In this document: piece by piece, positions 17,322-27,163 of the stretch | How positions within the stretch are numbered: the first letter of the stretch is position 1 | How the letters are laid out: every line of letters begins with the position of its first letter | DNA from: Nocardia sp. NBC_01329 | Lineage (GTDB): Bacteria; Actinomycetota; Actinomycetes; Mycobacteriales; Mycobacteriaceae | Reading direction: 5' to 3' | Length of the DNA: 64,000 nucleotides | Assembly: GCF_035956715.1 (NCBI RefSeq) | Contig: NZ_CP108381.1 | Span: forward strand, 3,348,001-3,412,000 | Notes under the pieces: model-generated | The model's database searches: none | What the model was told of the DNA's origin: nothing | Seen by the model: only the letters and a program-made list of their open reading frames with translations | Made by a program: the position numbers and the translations under genes

Positions 17322-20300
17322 ATGGAGAAGGGTCGGTGGACAACGGTCACCGAGTCGAGTTTCGACCATGAGCGCCGGGGCCTCGAGGCGATCCGTACCC
17401 GCCTGCCCGATAACGCCCCGTGGGCAGCATGGTCGAATTTCACCTTCACCGCGCAGACCGGGCATGTGCGGGAGGTGGACCTGCTCGTCATCTCGCCCTC
17501 CGGCGTGTACATGGTCGAGTTGAAGGATTGGCGCGGCGAGCTCACGTGGCGCGACGGCGCCTGGGTGCAGGTGACACCGAACGGCGGCCGGCGTAAACGG
17601 CGCAGTCCGGTGCATCTGGTGAACCAGAAGTCGAAGGAGCTGGCGAGCCTGCTCGGCCAGCACGGCGTCAACGTGTGGATGCACCACGCGGTGTGCTTCA
17701 CCAATTCGGACCTGAAGTTCAGGTTGCCGGACGGCGAGAAGGCTACCACCCATACTGTGGCCGGACTGGTGAAGCGGCTCGAGGCGCCGGCGCAGGAGCC
17801 GCATCACCGCATCGACCCTGTGCGGGCGGAACGAATCGCCAAGGCACTGAAGGCGCTGGGTATCCGCCGTAGCGACGCCGAGTTCGCGGTGGGCCCTTAC
17901 GCCCTGGAGCGCAAACCCTACGACACCGGTCCCACCTGGCAGGACTACCTGGCACGCCACGAATCCCTGGGTGAGCTGGTCCGCATCCGCATCTACCTGC
18001 AGGCACGCGGAGCCGACCAGGAGGCGCGCGATTCGGTCGGCAACGCCGCCCAGCGGGAGGCCACCGCCTTGGACCGGTTCCGGCATCCGGGGGTGGTCCA
18101 GTTGAAGCTGTTCGATCCGTCGGCGCATTCGGCGGGCCCCGCACTCATCTTCCAGTTCCATCCCGACACCCTGCCGTTGGAGGAGTATCTCGCCCGCTAT
18201 GGCGGGCTCCTCGCTCTCTCCGACCGGATGGGGCTGGTGCGCCAGCTCGTGGAGACCTTGCGGTCGGCGCACAAGTCACGGATCCATCACCGCGCGCTCA
18301 CCGCGCATTCGATCCATGTGGTCCCGCGTCCCGGTGAGTCCGAGGAGCAACGCTGGCGCGCCCCGCGTCTGCAGATTTCCGATTGGCAGCTGGCGAAGAC
18401 GCTACGTGCGGGCAGTGCTCATCCCGGCGGTCCCCGCCATTCCTCGACCACACTGTCGGTGCAGCATCTGTCCGCCGGCACCGAGGCGTATCTCGCACCG
18501 GAACTCACTGCACCCCGCCCGGATCCGATCGCCCTGGATGTCTACGGCCTGGGCATGCTCACTTTTCTGCTGGCTACCGGTACTGCTCCGGCGGCGACAC
18601 AGGCCGAGTTGCTGGCCCGGTTCGAATCGGGTGAGTCACTGCGCCCCAGCGCATTGTTGGCGGGCCCGAACGACGATCTGGATCTGCTGGTGGCCGGTGC
18701 CACCGATTTCAAGCCGACCTTGCGGCTCGCATCGATGGACGAGTTCCTCGAACTGCTCGACGATGTGGACGAATCGTTGCAGCCGCCGGTGGAGAGCGAG
18801 CATCCGGAACCGGAGCCCGATCCCCTCGAGGCCGGTCCCGACGATGTGCTGGGCGACCGCTGGCAGGTGGTGCGCAGGCTCGGCACCGGGTCGACGAGCC
18901 GGGCGCTGCTGGTGCGTGATCTGCGGGCAGATCTCACCAAGCGCGGTGCGTATCCACTCGCCGTGCTGAAGGTGGCGCTCTCGGATGAACGCACCGACTA
19001 CTTGGTGAAGGAAGCCGAGGTGCTGCGCCGGTTGCGGCCACATTCCGGGGTGATCACCCTGCTCGAGCCCGGCGTGGTGCAACTCGGCGGCCGGACCACG
19101 CTGGTGCTGGAGTATGTCGGCGATGAGCAGGTCGCGACCGAACCGGAGTCCGGTGGTAAACGGCGGCGCACCGAGGAGACGGTGGCGCGCCAGCTGCGCG
19201 ATACCGGCCGTTTGCAGATCGACCAGCTCGAGCGCTACAGCGACTATCTGTTCGGCGCGATCGATTTCCTGGAAGGCGAAGGGATCTGGCATCGCGACCT
19301 GAAACCGGACAATATTGCGATCAGGGTGCGCCCCAACCGTACTCGCGAGCTGGTACTGATCGATTTCTCGCTCTCCTGGTATCCGGCAACTCAGGTGGAG
19401 GCCGGTACCGACGGCTACCTGGATCCGTTCATCGGCAAGCACATCATCCCCCGTTCTTCCTACGACTCGCACGCCGAGCGGTACGCCTTGGCGGTCACCC
19501 TGCACGAGATGGCGTCCGGTGAGCTGCCGAAGTGGGGGGACGGCAGTGCGCTGCCGCAGCAGCTCGACGCGGACGAATGGCCGTATCCGCAGATCGCCGC
19601 GGACGGTTTCGACCCCGCCCTGCGCGACGGGCTGGTCGCGTTCTTCCGTAAAGCGCTGCATCGCGATACCGCCCAGCGCTTCCCGGATCTGAAGCCGATG
19701 CGCGACAGCTGGCGTCAGATTTTCCTTGCCCTCATGCAGGCGGTACCGTCGCGCAGCCGCCACCCGGAGCAGGTATCCGAACGGGTCACTCCGGCGGAGG
19801 AACGGGAGCTCGCCGCCGAACAGGTCACCCGTGAAACCCATCTGTCCGCCGCCGGATTGTCACCCACCGCCGAACAGTTCCTCTACGGGCTGGAAGTGAC
19901 CACGGTCGGTGAGCTGCTCGACTACGGCCAGCGTAGTCTCGTCACCGCCCGCGGCTTGGGCTACCTCACCCGCCGGGAGATCCAGCAACGGCAGAAGGAG
20001 TGGGGGCAGCGGCTCGGCAAGTTCGCCCCGGCCCCGCTCACCTCGGAGGCGCGCAAAGCGGCGAAGGCCGAATCCACCGCCCTGGCCGCCGATCTCGATG
20101 CGCTGTCGCTGGATAACCTGATCACCCGGTTCGTCCCCGAGCTCAAACCCGATGGCTCGAACGCAAACAAGGTGAACGCGGTGGCACGGCTGCTTCGAGT
20201 GCCCGGTGACAGCGATCTCCCCGAGCTGGGCACGTGGCCGACCCAGGCCGCAGTGGCAAAATCGCCCGGCCAGTCGTCGAGCGGTCTCAATCAGCTATTG

Positions 20301-21812
20301 AGGCAGGAGCGGCAACGCTGGAAACGCAATCCTGCCTTCCCTGCGCTGCGTGCGCAGGTTCTCGGCCTGCTCGCCGAATTCGGCCGCATCGCTTCGGCCA
20401 CCGAACTCGCCGACGCGCTCACCGCGAGCCGCGGCACCCGTCTCGACAGCCGTCACGATCGCCGCGCGATGGGATCGGCGGTGTTGCGAGTGGTCGTCGA
20501 GGTCGAGCAGCTGGTGCCGGAGGAAAAAGCATTTTCGAGCCAGGTGCGCCGCGCAGGTGCCGGCACCGACGGCGCCGATGTGACGGTCCTGCTGGCACTC
20601 GAGGTGGATCAGGACACCGAACCCGACGCCCCCTCCTTCCACGGCCTCGTCCACTACGCGCAGCGCCTCGGCCGTATCGCCGACACCCTTGCTGCCGAGG
20701 AAACCCTCCCGACCGCCGCCACAGCACTGGAGCGGTTCGCAGCCGTGGACCGTCCGGCCGAATTCTCCTGGGACGAACGCCGTCTCGCCCAAATCGCGGT
20801 GGCCGCCTCCCGCACCGCCGCCGTAACTCCACGCCTCGAGGTGTATCCGCGGGCGCTGCCGCTGGTGCGCGCCATCCGCCTCACCCAGGCCGGTTTGATG
20901 ACCTGGATTCCCGGTGTGCGCCCCGATCTGCAACCCGGCCTCGAGGTCAAGGACGTGCACGAACGTATCCGTGCCCGCTTCCCCGATCTCGCTATCGACG
21001 GCGAGGCAGGTCTGCCGACCGGGCCGGCGCTCACCAAGGCGTTACGCGATGCCGGTTTCGCCGTCCACCTGGCGACCCGGGCGAACACCCACCGCCATCG
21101 CTACCTCCCCGACCACACCGACACCCCTTCCAGCTATCACGCCACTTCCCTGCGCCGCACCACCGACACCGACCGCCCCACCCTCTCCCGCTACGCCCAG
21201 GACCCGCTGGTGGCCGCCGCCGCCCGCGCCGAGGACAGCCTCGAATCCGCCGCCGAGCGCGACGGGTTCCGCGTGCTCACCGTCGAATCCCGGCAGGTCC
21301 GCACCGCTGCCGACACCCTGGCCCGCCGGTTCGCGGCCCGCCCGCTCTCGGTGACCGAACTGTTCCTCACCGCCCTGCATGCCCTTGTCCCGCCGAGCAC
21401 CAAACCCACCTGGGAGACGATCCTGCGCGCCGATATCGCCGCCCCCGGTTCCAAAGCGGCCGTGAAGTTCTCCGAATACGCCCGCACCGCGTGGAGCAGC
21501 GTGGAGCCGCACATCGCCGAACAGCTCCCCGGCGAGGGCCCCCTCCTGCTCACCGACGCCCACGTCTTCGCCCGCTACGGCGCGCTCGGCGTGCTCAGCC
21601 GCACCGTCGAACAGGCCCGCCGGGGCCGGGGCGCGGTATGGCTGCTGTGCCCACAGCCCGATGCCGAGCGCGACCCGCATCTGGGCACGGTGGCGGTGCC
21701 GTACCAATCGTCGCTGCACGAATGGATCCCGCTACCCGCGAGCTGGGTCCGCAATCTGCACCGCGCCACCGATACCGCGGCGGCACCCGACGCCGGCCAG
21801 GCGTCTGCGTAA
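17322..21812 (+). CDS. pglW: BREX-2 serine/threonine kinase PglW with NERD domain
   Basis: The 1496-residue protein starts MEKGRWTTVTESSFDHERRG. A NERD nuclease-related domain is at about residues 35-130 (REVDLLVISPSGVYMVELKD). A first kinase-like domain (about 200-430) is degenerate: the catalytic loop reads HRALTAHS and the metal loop SDWQLAK. The second kinase domain (about 510-790) is complete, with glycine loop GTGSTS, HRDLKPDNIAIR (about 656) and IDFSLSWYPATQ, where DFS replaces DFG. The C-terminal 700 residues are PglW-specific and include a helix-hairpin-like stretch (TVGELLDYGQRSLVTARGLG). PglW is the regulatory kinase of the phage growth limitation system. The gene is first in the BREX operon, and pglX follows after 41 bp. 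Confidence 0.93.
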   Translation: MEKGRWTTVTESSFDHERRGLEAIRTRLPDNAPWAAWSNFTFTAQTGHVREVDLLVISPSGVYMVELKDWRGELTWRDGAWVQVTPNGGRRKRRSPVHLVNQKSKELASLLGQHGVNVWMHHAVCFTNSDLKFRLPDGEKATTHTVAGLVKRLEAPAQEPHHRIDPVRAERIAKALKALGIRRSDAEFAVGPYALERKPYDTGPTWQDYLARHESLGELVRIRIYLQARGADQEARDSVGNAAQREATALDRFRHPGVVQLKLFDPSAHSAGPALIFQFHPDTLPLEEYLARYGGLLALSDRMGLVRQLVETLRSAHKSRIHHRALTAHSIHVVPRPGESEEQRWRAPRLQISDWQLAKTLRAGSAHPGGPRHSSTTLSVQHLSAGTEAYLAPELTAPRPDPIALDVYGLGMLTFLLATGTAPAATQAELLARFESGESLRPSALLAGPNDDLDLLVAGATDFKPTLRLASMDEFLELLDDVDESLQPPVESEHPEPEPDPLEAGPDDVLGDRWQVVRRLGTGSTSRALLVRDLRADLTKRGAYPLAVLKVALSDERTDYLVKEAEVLRRLRPHSGVITLLEPGVVQLGGRTTLVLEYVGDEQVATEPESGGKRRRTEETVARQLRDTGRLQIDQLERYSDYLFGAIDFLEGEGIWHRDLKPDNIAIRVRPNRTRELVLIDFSLSWYPATQVEAGTDGYLDPFIGKHIIPRSSYDSHAERYALAVTLHEMASGELPKWGDGSALPQQLDADEWPYPQIAADGFDPALRDGLVAFFRKALHRDTAQRFPDLKPMRDSWRQIFLALMQAVPSRSRHPEQVSERVTPAEERELAAEQVTRETHLSAAGLSPTAEQFLYGLEVTTVGELLDYGQRSLVTARGLGYLTRREIQQRQKEWGQRLGKFAPAPLTSEARKAAKAESTALAADLDALSLDNLITRFVPELKPDGSNANKVNAVARLLRVPGDSDLPELGTWPTQAAVAKSPGQSSSGLNQLLRQERQRWKRNPAFPALRAQVLGLLAEFGRIASATELADALTASRGTRLDSRHDRRAMGSAVLRVVVEVEQLVPEEKAFSSQVRRAGAGTDGADVTVLLALEVDQDTEPDAPSFHGLVHYAQRLGRIADTLAAEETLPTAATALERFAAVDRPAEFSWDERRLAQIAVAASRTAAVTPRLEVYPRALPLVRAIRLTQAGLMTWIPGVRPDLQPGLEVKDVHERIRARFPDLAIDGEAGLPTGPALTKALRDAGFAVHLATRANTHRHRYLPDHTDTPSSYHATSLRRTTDTDRPTLSRYAQDPLVAAAARAEDSLESAAERDGFRVLTVESRQVRTAADTLARRFAARPLSVTELFLTALHALVPPSTKPTWETILRADIAAPGSKAAVKFSEYARTAWSSVEPHIAEQLPGEGPLLLTDAHVFARYGALGVLSRTVEQARRGRGAVWLLCPQPDAERDPHLGTVAVPYQSSLHEWIPLPASWVRNLHRATDTAAAPDAGQASA

Positions 21813-21853
21813 TCTCGTCCCGTAACCGTCTCCCGTACACAGGAGTTCAGCCC

Positions 21854-24800
21854 ATGATCGATCGCGCCGCCCTGCTCGCCGACCTGAAGAAGCAGGTAGC
21901 GGCAGCCGAAAAAGATCTGGACGCCCAACTGAAACACCCTGCCCTCGCCGACACCCGCGCCCGCCTGCACGCGGAATGGGCCCGCGCCCGCGACCTGAAA
22001 CGCACCGCCGCCACCGAAACTTCCTGGCTCGACGAACGCCGCACCCAGGTAGCAGTGGCATGGGTCCTGGGCACGGTCTTCGTCCGCTTCTGCGAAGACA
22101 ACCATCTCATCGCCGACCCCTACCTCACCGGCCCCACCCCCGACCGCCGCGAACTCGCCCTCGCCCGCTACGACGCCTATGTGGAAACCGACCCCGACCC
22201 CACCTACCGCGGCTGGCTGGAACACGCCTTCGCCGAACTCGGGGCGGGGCAGGCGGGGAAACTGCTCTTCGACCCGGCCCACAATGCGCTCTACCAGGTT
22301 CCGCTCTCCCACGACGGGGCCCGGGATCTCATCGAGTTCTGGCGGGAACGGGACGAGCACGGAGTGCTGGTACACGATTTCACCGATCCGCTGGATGAGC
22401 AGGGGGTCAACGGATGGGATACGCGATTCCTCGGCGACCTCTACCAGGATCTCTCCGAAGACATCCGCAAGAACTACGCGCTGCTGCAAACACCGGAGTT
22501 CGTGGAGGAGTTCATTCTCGACCGAACGATGACGCCGGCTATCCGGGAGTTCGGGTTCGAGGAACTGAAGATGATCGACCCGACGTGCGGGTCGGGGCAC
22601 TTCGTGCTCGGAGCATTTCGGCGTCTTGTTCATGTGTGGTCCACAATGCATCCCGCCAAAGATCCGCACGAGCGCGTTCGACGTGCACTGGAATCGGTCC
22701 ACGGAGTGGACATCAATCCGTTTGCCGTCGCTATCGCCAGATTTAGGCTATTAGTCGCTGCTATGGCAGCGGCAAACGTTCGCACTCTGGACTTGAGTGC
22801 GCAATACGAATGGCCGATCCAGCTCGCTGTGGGCGACTCGCTAATTCAATCCCGGGAGCTGACCTTGATCGGCGAGAACAGTGACCCGTTTGCCGAGTTC
22901 TCATTCAGCACCGAAGACGTTAGTGAGCATCCGCGGATATTGGAAAACGGGCGATATCATGTCGTTGTCGGAAACCCCCCGTACATAACCCCAAAAGATC
23001 GCAATCTCAATAGCGAATACCGTCGAATCTATAAGGACGTCTGCTCGGGAAAGTACGCATTGTCTGTTCCATTCGCAGTTCGATTCTTTGAGCTCAGCAA
23101 GAAGGGGGACGACGATGGAATCGGATTCGGCCAGGTTGGACAGATTACCGCGAACTCATTCATGAAACGCGAGTTCGGCACAAAGTTGATCGAAGGATAC
23201 TTCGCAAGCAGCGTCGAACTTACCGAAGTAATCGATACATCAGGCGCCTACATTCCCGGACATGGCACTCCAACAATCATTTTAATCGGTACTCGGCGTA
23301 CCAACAGGCAACGTAGACCGACTATACGCACGGTCCGGAGTGTACAAGGCGAACCAACGACACCCGAAAAAGCAGAGAATGGTGTCGTCTGGCAGGCAAT
23401 TAAGAATCAAATCGACCTCCCAGGATCAGTTAGTCAATGGATTTCGGTCGGAGACCTTGACCGCAAAGAATACTTCGCAAAGCAACCCTGGATCCTTCTC
23501 GCCGACGGCCTTGAAATGGTAAGGCAAATCGAGAAGGCGTCATCCACCTCACTGAAATACAACTGCGAATCGATTGGAATCACTAGCTTTACCCTGGAGG
23601 ACGACCTCTACATCTTGTCGATCAAAAGTGCCGATCAATGGCGAATACCCCGAGAATACCGGAGGTCGATGGTAACCGGCGACCAGCTTCGCGACTGGTC
23701 GCAGGGCGCACATGATGATGCCGTGTTCCCATACGATAAAGAATTCAAAGCCGTTGATATTAGATCATCCCCTGAACTCCTCAAATACATGTGGCCAGCT
23801 CGAACCACAATATCCAGAAGTCTAATGTTTGGCGGTAAGACCAAGATCGACACCGGGCTCATGTGGTCGGAATACGGCCGCTTGACCAGCCGCAAGCTAA
23901 AAATTCCACTTTCTATTGCTTTTGCATTCATGGCTACCCATAACCATTTCGTTCTCGATCGAGGCGGGAAGGTTTTCAAACAGACTGCACCAGTAATCAA
24001 GTTGCATGAAGGAGTAAGCGAAGCAGAGCATATAGGATTGCTAGGCCTGCTCAATAGCTCGACGGCATGCTTCTGGTTAAAGATGGTCGGATACCCCAAG
24101 GGCGGTGATCCAATGGGCAGCTCAGGGGCACGCGTTAGTATTCACCCTTGGTCAGAGCGATATGAATTCTCCAGTGGTAGCATTGAGAACTTCCCAGTCC
24201 CCGATACTTTACCAGGCAGTATACCTGCCGAGCTGGACAAGATTGCCCAGAAAATGACTGATCTAGATCCGGAAAATCTTTTCAGCGTCAACATCCCGTC
24301 TGCCCACTCGATGCGGACAGCACGTACGAAATTCGACTCATTCCAACGCCAAATGATAACTCTCCAAGAAGAACTCGACTGGCATACATATGCAATTTAC
24401 CACCTGAACGACGAAGACTTGCGGGCCCCGCGAGATGACTTGCCAGAACTTAAGCTTGGTGAACGCGCATTCGAGATAGTACTCGCGCGACAGGTTGCCG
24501 CAGGCGAAGCATCGGACGAATGGTTTAAGCGTCATGACTCTGTTGCCATCACCGAGTTGCCCTCGCACTGGTCGAGGCACTACAAGCGGGTGGTACAGCG
24601 GCGAATCGACACCATCGAGTCCAACCTGGCGATACGCATGATCGAGCGCCCAGAGTATAAGCGACGCTGGACTTCTGAGAATTGGGACACACGACAGAAT
24701 AGGACCCTTCGGTCCTGGCTCCTTAACCGCATGGCATGCCGCGATGTCTGGTTCGACCAGCTCGACCAACCTCAACTTGCCTCTTTGCCACGGCTCACCG

Positions 24801-25480
24801 ATCGACTTTCTCGCGACGAGAAGTTCGTCTCGGTAGCGACCCTGTACGCTCCGCACACGGCCCTGAAAAAGGTAATCTCGGACTTGATTACCCCGGAACA
24901 CGTTCCAGCGGTCGCCGCGCTGCGGTACAAGCCGTCCGGCTTGAAGAAGCGTGCTGGCTGGGAACACGTCTGGGACCTCCAGCGCGCCGAGGATCGCGAA
25001 CCCGACGGCGCCAAGAGGTTGGAAATCCGCAAATCCATCGCGGTCCCGCCGAAATACACCTCCGCCGATTTCATACGGACCTCCTACTGGCAGGCACGCG
25101 GCAAACTCGACGTCCCCAAGGAACGTTTCATCTCCTACGCCACCGCCAACACCCCCACCCCCGACCTGTACGGGTGGGCCGGCTGGGACCACCGGGAACA
25201 AGCCTTCGCCCTCGCCACCCACCTCACAAACACCGCACTGCCGACCGAGGAGATCACCCCACTTCTGACCGCCCTGCTCGAACTCCAACCCTGGCTCGAC
25301 CAGTGGCACACGGAGGTCGACCCCGCCTACGGCCTTTCCCCCGCAGCCTTCCTCGCCTCCCACCGCCGCACCATCCAGGGCGAACACGGCCTAACCGACG
25401 ACGACCTGCGAGCCTGGCGGCCACCGGCGGCGAGCCACGCGCGAGGCGGAAGAAAGAAAACCGCCACCGAAACTGCCTGA
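21854..25480 (+). CDS. pglX: BREX-2 adenine-specific DNA methyltransferase PglX
   Basis: The ATG at 21854 sits 8 nt after AGGAG and gives 1208 residues starting MIDRAALLADLKKQVAAAEK. Methyltransferase motif I is DPTCGSGHFVLGAF (about residue 241) and motif IV is VVGNPPYITPK (NPPY at about 374-377), a gamma-class N6-adenine arrangement. PglX marks host DNA in BREX. Base composition changes inside the gene: hand counts give 43/60 GC at 22141-22200 and 40/60 at 25201-25260, but 28/60 at 23761-23820. The low-GC core runs roughly from 22620 to 24900 and includes the presumed target-recognition part. The reading frame is intact. The frame is open far upstream inside pglW, but only the ATG at 21854 matches the family. 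Confidence 0.93.
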   Translation: MIDRAALLADLKKQVAAAEKDLDAQLKHPALADTRARLHAEWARARDLKRTAATETSWLDERRTQVAVAWVLGTVFVRFCEDNHLIADPYLTGPTPDRRELALARYDAYVETDPDPTYRGWLEHAFAELGAGQAGKLLFDPAHNALYQVPLSHDGARDLIEFWRERDEHGVLVHDFTDPLDEQGVNGWDTRFLGDLYQDLSEDIRKNYALLQTPEFVEEFILDRTMTPAIREFGFEELKMIDPTCGSGHFVLGAFRRLVHVWSTMHPAKDPHERVRRALESVHGVDINPFAVAIARFRLLVAAMAAANVRTLDLSAQYEWPIQLAVGDSLIQSRELTLIGENSDPFAEFSFSTEDVSEHPRILENGRYHVVVGNPPYITPKDRNLNSEYRRIYKDVCSGKYALSVPFAVRFFELSKKGDDDGIGFGQVGQITANSFMKREFGTKLIEGYFASSVELTEVIDTSGAYIPGHGTPTIILIGTRRTNRQRRPTIRTVRSVQGEPTTPEKAENGVVWQAIKNQIDLPGSVSQWISVGDLDRKEYFAKQPWILLADGLEMVRQIEKASSTSLKYNCESIGITSFTLEDDLYILSIKSADQWRIPREYRRSMVTGDQLRDWSQGAHDDAVFPYDKEFKAVDIRSSPELLKYMWPARTTISRSLMFGGKTKIDTGLMWSEYGRLTSRKLKIPLSIAFAFMATHNHFVLDRGGKVFKQTAPVIKLHEGVSEAEHIGLLGLLNSSTACFWLKMVGYPKGGDPMGSSGARVSIHPWSERYEFSSGSIENFPVPDTLPGSIPAELDKIAQKMTDLDPENLFSVNIPSAHSMRTARTKFDSFQRQMITLQEELDWHTYAIYHLNDEDLRAPRDDLPELKLGERAFEIVLARQVAAGEASDEWFKRHDSVAITELPSHWSRHYKRVVQRRIDTIESNLAIRMIERPEYKRRWTSENWDTRQNRTLRSWLLNRMACRDVWFDQLDQPQLASLPRLTDRLSRDEKFVSVATLYAPHTALKKVISDLITPEHVPAVAALRYKPSGLKKRAGWEHVWDLQRAEDREPDGAKRLEIRKSIAVPPKYTSADFIRTSYWQARGKLDVPKERFISYATANTPTPDLYGWAGWDHREQAFALATHLTNTALPTEEITPLLTALLELQPWLDQWHTEVDPAYGLSPAAFLASHRRTIQGEHGLTDDDLRAWRPPAASHARGGRKKTATETA

Positions 25481-25507
25481 CCATCTGTTGTACGTATCGG
25501 AAGGCGA

Positions 25508-25532
25508 CCCGCGCTCCATGGCGGAGCGCGGG
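25508..25532. terminator. Bidirectional hairpin between pglX and the DUF397 gene
   Basis: CCCGCGCTCC (25508-25517) pairs perfectly with GGAGCGCGGG (25523-25532) around a 5-nt loop, 27 bp after the pglX stop and 20 bp from the stop of the convergent DUF397 gene. It probably ends both transcripts and therefore separates pglX from the rest of BREX-2. Confidence 0.7.
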
Positions 25533-25551
25533 CCGTCGTTGGAACAGTTCG

Positions 25552-25749
25552 TCAAAAATCGCCACGGCGCAACGCGCCGGTGAAGGCATCCCATTCATCA
25601 GCGGCGAAGGCCAGAGCCGGGCCAGTAGGGTTCTTGGAGTCGCGGACACCGACCTCTCCACCGCGCAGGTGGGCTACCTCGACACATTCCTTACTAGCAC
25701 CGCTGCGGCTGCTCTTGAACCAGCGGGCCCCGGACATGTCCACGTTCAT
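25552..25749 (-). CDS. DUF397 domain protein
   Basis: A 65-residue protein with the DUF397 signature ARWFKSSRSGASKECVEVAH, VGVRDSKNPTGPAL and FAADEWDAFTGALRRGDF. Its ATG overlaps the stop of the upstream XRE gene as ATGA. DUF397 proteins pair with XRE regulators of the Scr1/WhiJ type throughout actinobacteria, where the pair behaves as a regulatory or antitoxin-like module. Here the pair lies directly behind pglX, at the start of the segment that splits BREX-2. Confidence 0.9.
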   Translation of the reverse strand: MNVDMSGARWFKSSRSGASKECVEVAHLRGGEVGVRDSKNPTGPALAFAADEWDAFTGALRRGDF

Positions 25750-26630
25750 ACAAACTCCTTCGCAAGATCCCGGAATCTCTTCCGGCTGTCCTGTCCGTCC
25801 AGGGCTGCACCCCGGATGACCTGGTATGCATCACGGTACCGGCGCACCGTCAGCGGTTTATCGGCGTATAGGTCTCCAGTGAAACCTTCCACATAGACCA
25901 CCGGGGGCTCGACCTGATTTCCCTTCCCGCCCGGCCCGAAATCCAATATGATGAACGACCCGATCTGGTCACCAGTGGGATAGCCCGCCGCGAACGGCAG
26001 CATTCGGATGCTTATGTTCGGTCGAGTGCTCGGGTCTGCGATCGCTTTGAGCTGGGCGCTCATGACCGTGCGAGATCCGACAGCCCGCCGCAATGCCGCT
26101 TCGTGCAACACCACGTTGTACTGAACCGGCCGAACCGAACGTTTCAGTAGGGCTTGGCGTTTGATACGCATCTGCACGCGACGATCGACCTCGGCAGCGC
26201 TACGGCTCGGGTGCCCGGTACGGATCAGCGCTCGTGCGTAGTCAGCCGTTTGCAACAAACCCGGCACCAATTCGGACTGGTACACAGTCAGATCGGTAGC
26301 AACCGTCTCGAGCCCGACGTACACGTCGAAGTTCTCCGGGATCAGATCCCCGTAGGAATGCCACCATTCCTCCGTATTCGCCTGCCGTGCAAGCCCGACC
26401 AGCGCCTCCACCAATTCCGGCTCCGCGTCGTAGATCCGGCACAGCTCCCGCACGTCCACATCGCGGACCTTGTCCACATGCCCTTTCTCCACCCGCTGCA
26501 ACATGCTCGGGCTCCACTGGAGAAGATCCGCCGCCGTGGCGATCGTGTACCCCGCCCCGGTGCGCAACTCGCGTAGGTGCCGCCCCAACTGCCGTCGCGG
26601 AACCGTGGAACCCGCTGATGAACCCGACAT
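25746..26630 (-). CDS. XRE regulator, Scr1/WhiJ type (DUF5753)
   Basis: The ATG at 26628-26630 gives 294 residues starting MSGSSAGSTVPRRQLGRHLR. The helix-turn-helix covers about residues 10-65 (LRTGAGYTIATAADLLQWSP, SMLQRVEKGHVDKVRDVDVR). The C-terminal domain is DUF5753: LETVATDLTVYQSELVPGLL, QTADYARALIRTGHPSRSAA, VVLHEAALRRAVGSRTVMSA, SIRMLPFAAG. It partners the DUF397 gene that overlaps its 3' end. The frame extends 15 codons further upstream, across a possible operator, but the internal ATG better fits the family length. The three small plus-strand genes beyond the divergent region are probable targets. Confidence 0.88.
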   Translation of the reverse strand: MSGSSAGSTVPRRQLGRHLRELRTGAGYTIATAADLLQWSPSMLQRVEKGHVDKVRDVDVRELCRIYDAEPELVEALVGLARQANTEEWWHSYGDLIPENFDVYVGLETVATDLTVYQSELVPGLLQTADYARALIRTGHPSRSAAEVDRRVQMRIKRQALLKRSVRPVQYNVVLHEAALRRAVGSRTVMSAQLKAIADPSTRPNISIRMLPFAAGYPTGDQIGSFIILDFGPGGKGNQVEPPVVYVEGFTGDLYADKPLTVRRYRDAYQVIRGAALDGQDSRKRFRDLAKEFV

Positions 26631-26652
26631 CGAACACGCCCTCCCTCTATCA

Positions 26653-26673
26653 CGGTGAATTTCCCCGGGATTC
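26653..26673. promoter_or_regulatory. Possible operator of the XRE/DUF397 module
   Basis: GTGAAT and ATTCAC form 6-bp inverted arms around 9 bp, 22 bp upstream of the XRE start codon. A further ATTCAC lies near 26716. The position suits autoregulation, but the match is short. Confidence 0.35.
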
Positions 26674-26873
26674 ACAGTAATCGGTGCTCAGCGGCTATGG
26701 ACAAGTTTCCTCGAGTATTCACCGAGGTTATTGGCGTGCCTGCGCCACCGTGGTGAGCTGGCATTACGCCGGGAGGACAACGTACGAGTCGCTCCCGCTG
26801 TCACCACCTCGTTCCCGCTTCGCGCCGGATCGAGCGCCCGCCTCTGTTCCCAGCCGAAAACATCGAGGTACCT

Positions 26874-27128
26874 ATGCGTCCCGAGCTTCCGCCCCTGCCC
26901 ACCCGTGAACCGTCCAATCCCGCTATGGCCGCTACCCTGCGCCTCTGGCACACACGCGAATCCTGGGTCACCGACGACCCGGCGATCCTGCGCCGCCTCG
27001 CCGACGGACTGCGCACCCTTCCCGACGAACACCCCACTGACGACTGCCGTTCCCGAGAACCCATCCGCGGACACGCCTACGCCCACCAGCTCATGGCCGC
27101 TCACGCCGGCCACGACTGCCCCCGCTAA
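26874..27128 (+). CDS. Small hypothetical actinobacterial protein
   Basis: 84 residues from an ATG at 26874: MRPELPPLPTREPSNPAMAA, then LRLWHTRESWVTDDPAILRR and LADGLRTLPDEHP, ending HAYAHQLMAAHAGHDCPR. The conserved-looking tryptophans and histidines suggest a real protein, and the strongly C-rich third codon positions fit a host gene. It is first of three plus-strand genes divergent from the XRE/DUF397 pair, a common arrangement in Nocardia-like genomes. I do not recognise a function. Confidence 0.65.
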   Translation: MRPELPPLPTREPSNPAMAATLRLWHTRESWVTDDPAILRRLADGLRTLPDEHPTDDCRSREPIRGHAYAHQLMAAHAGHDCPR

Positions 27129-27163
27129 ACCACCGCCGCCCAGTACACGACCGGAATCCGCCC

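Noticed and set aside
20234..21853. An N-terminal extension of pglX reaching back into pglW
   Set aside because: It overlaps the well-supported pglW frame, is arginine- and proline-rich without motifs, and a good ribosome binding site precedes the ATG at 21854.
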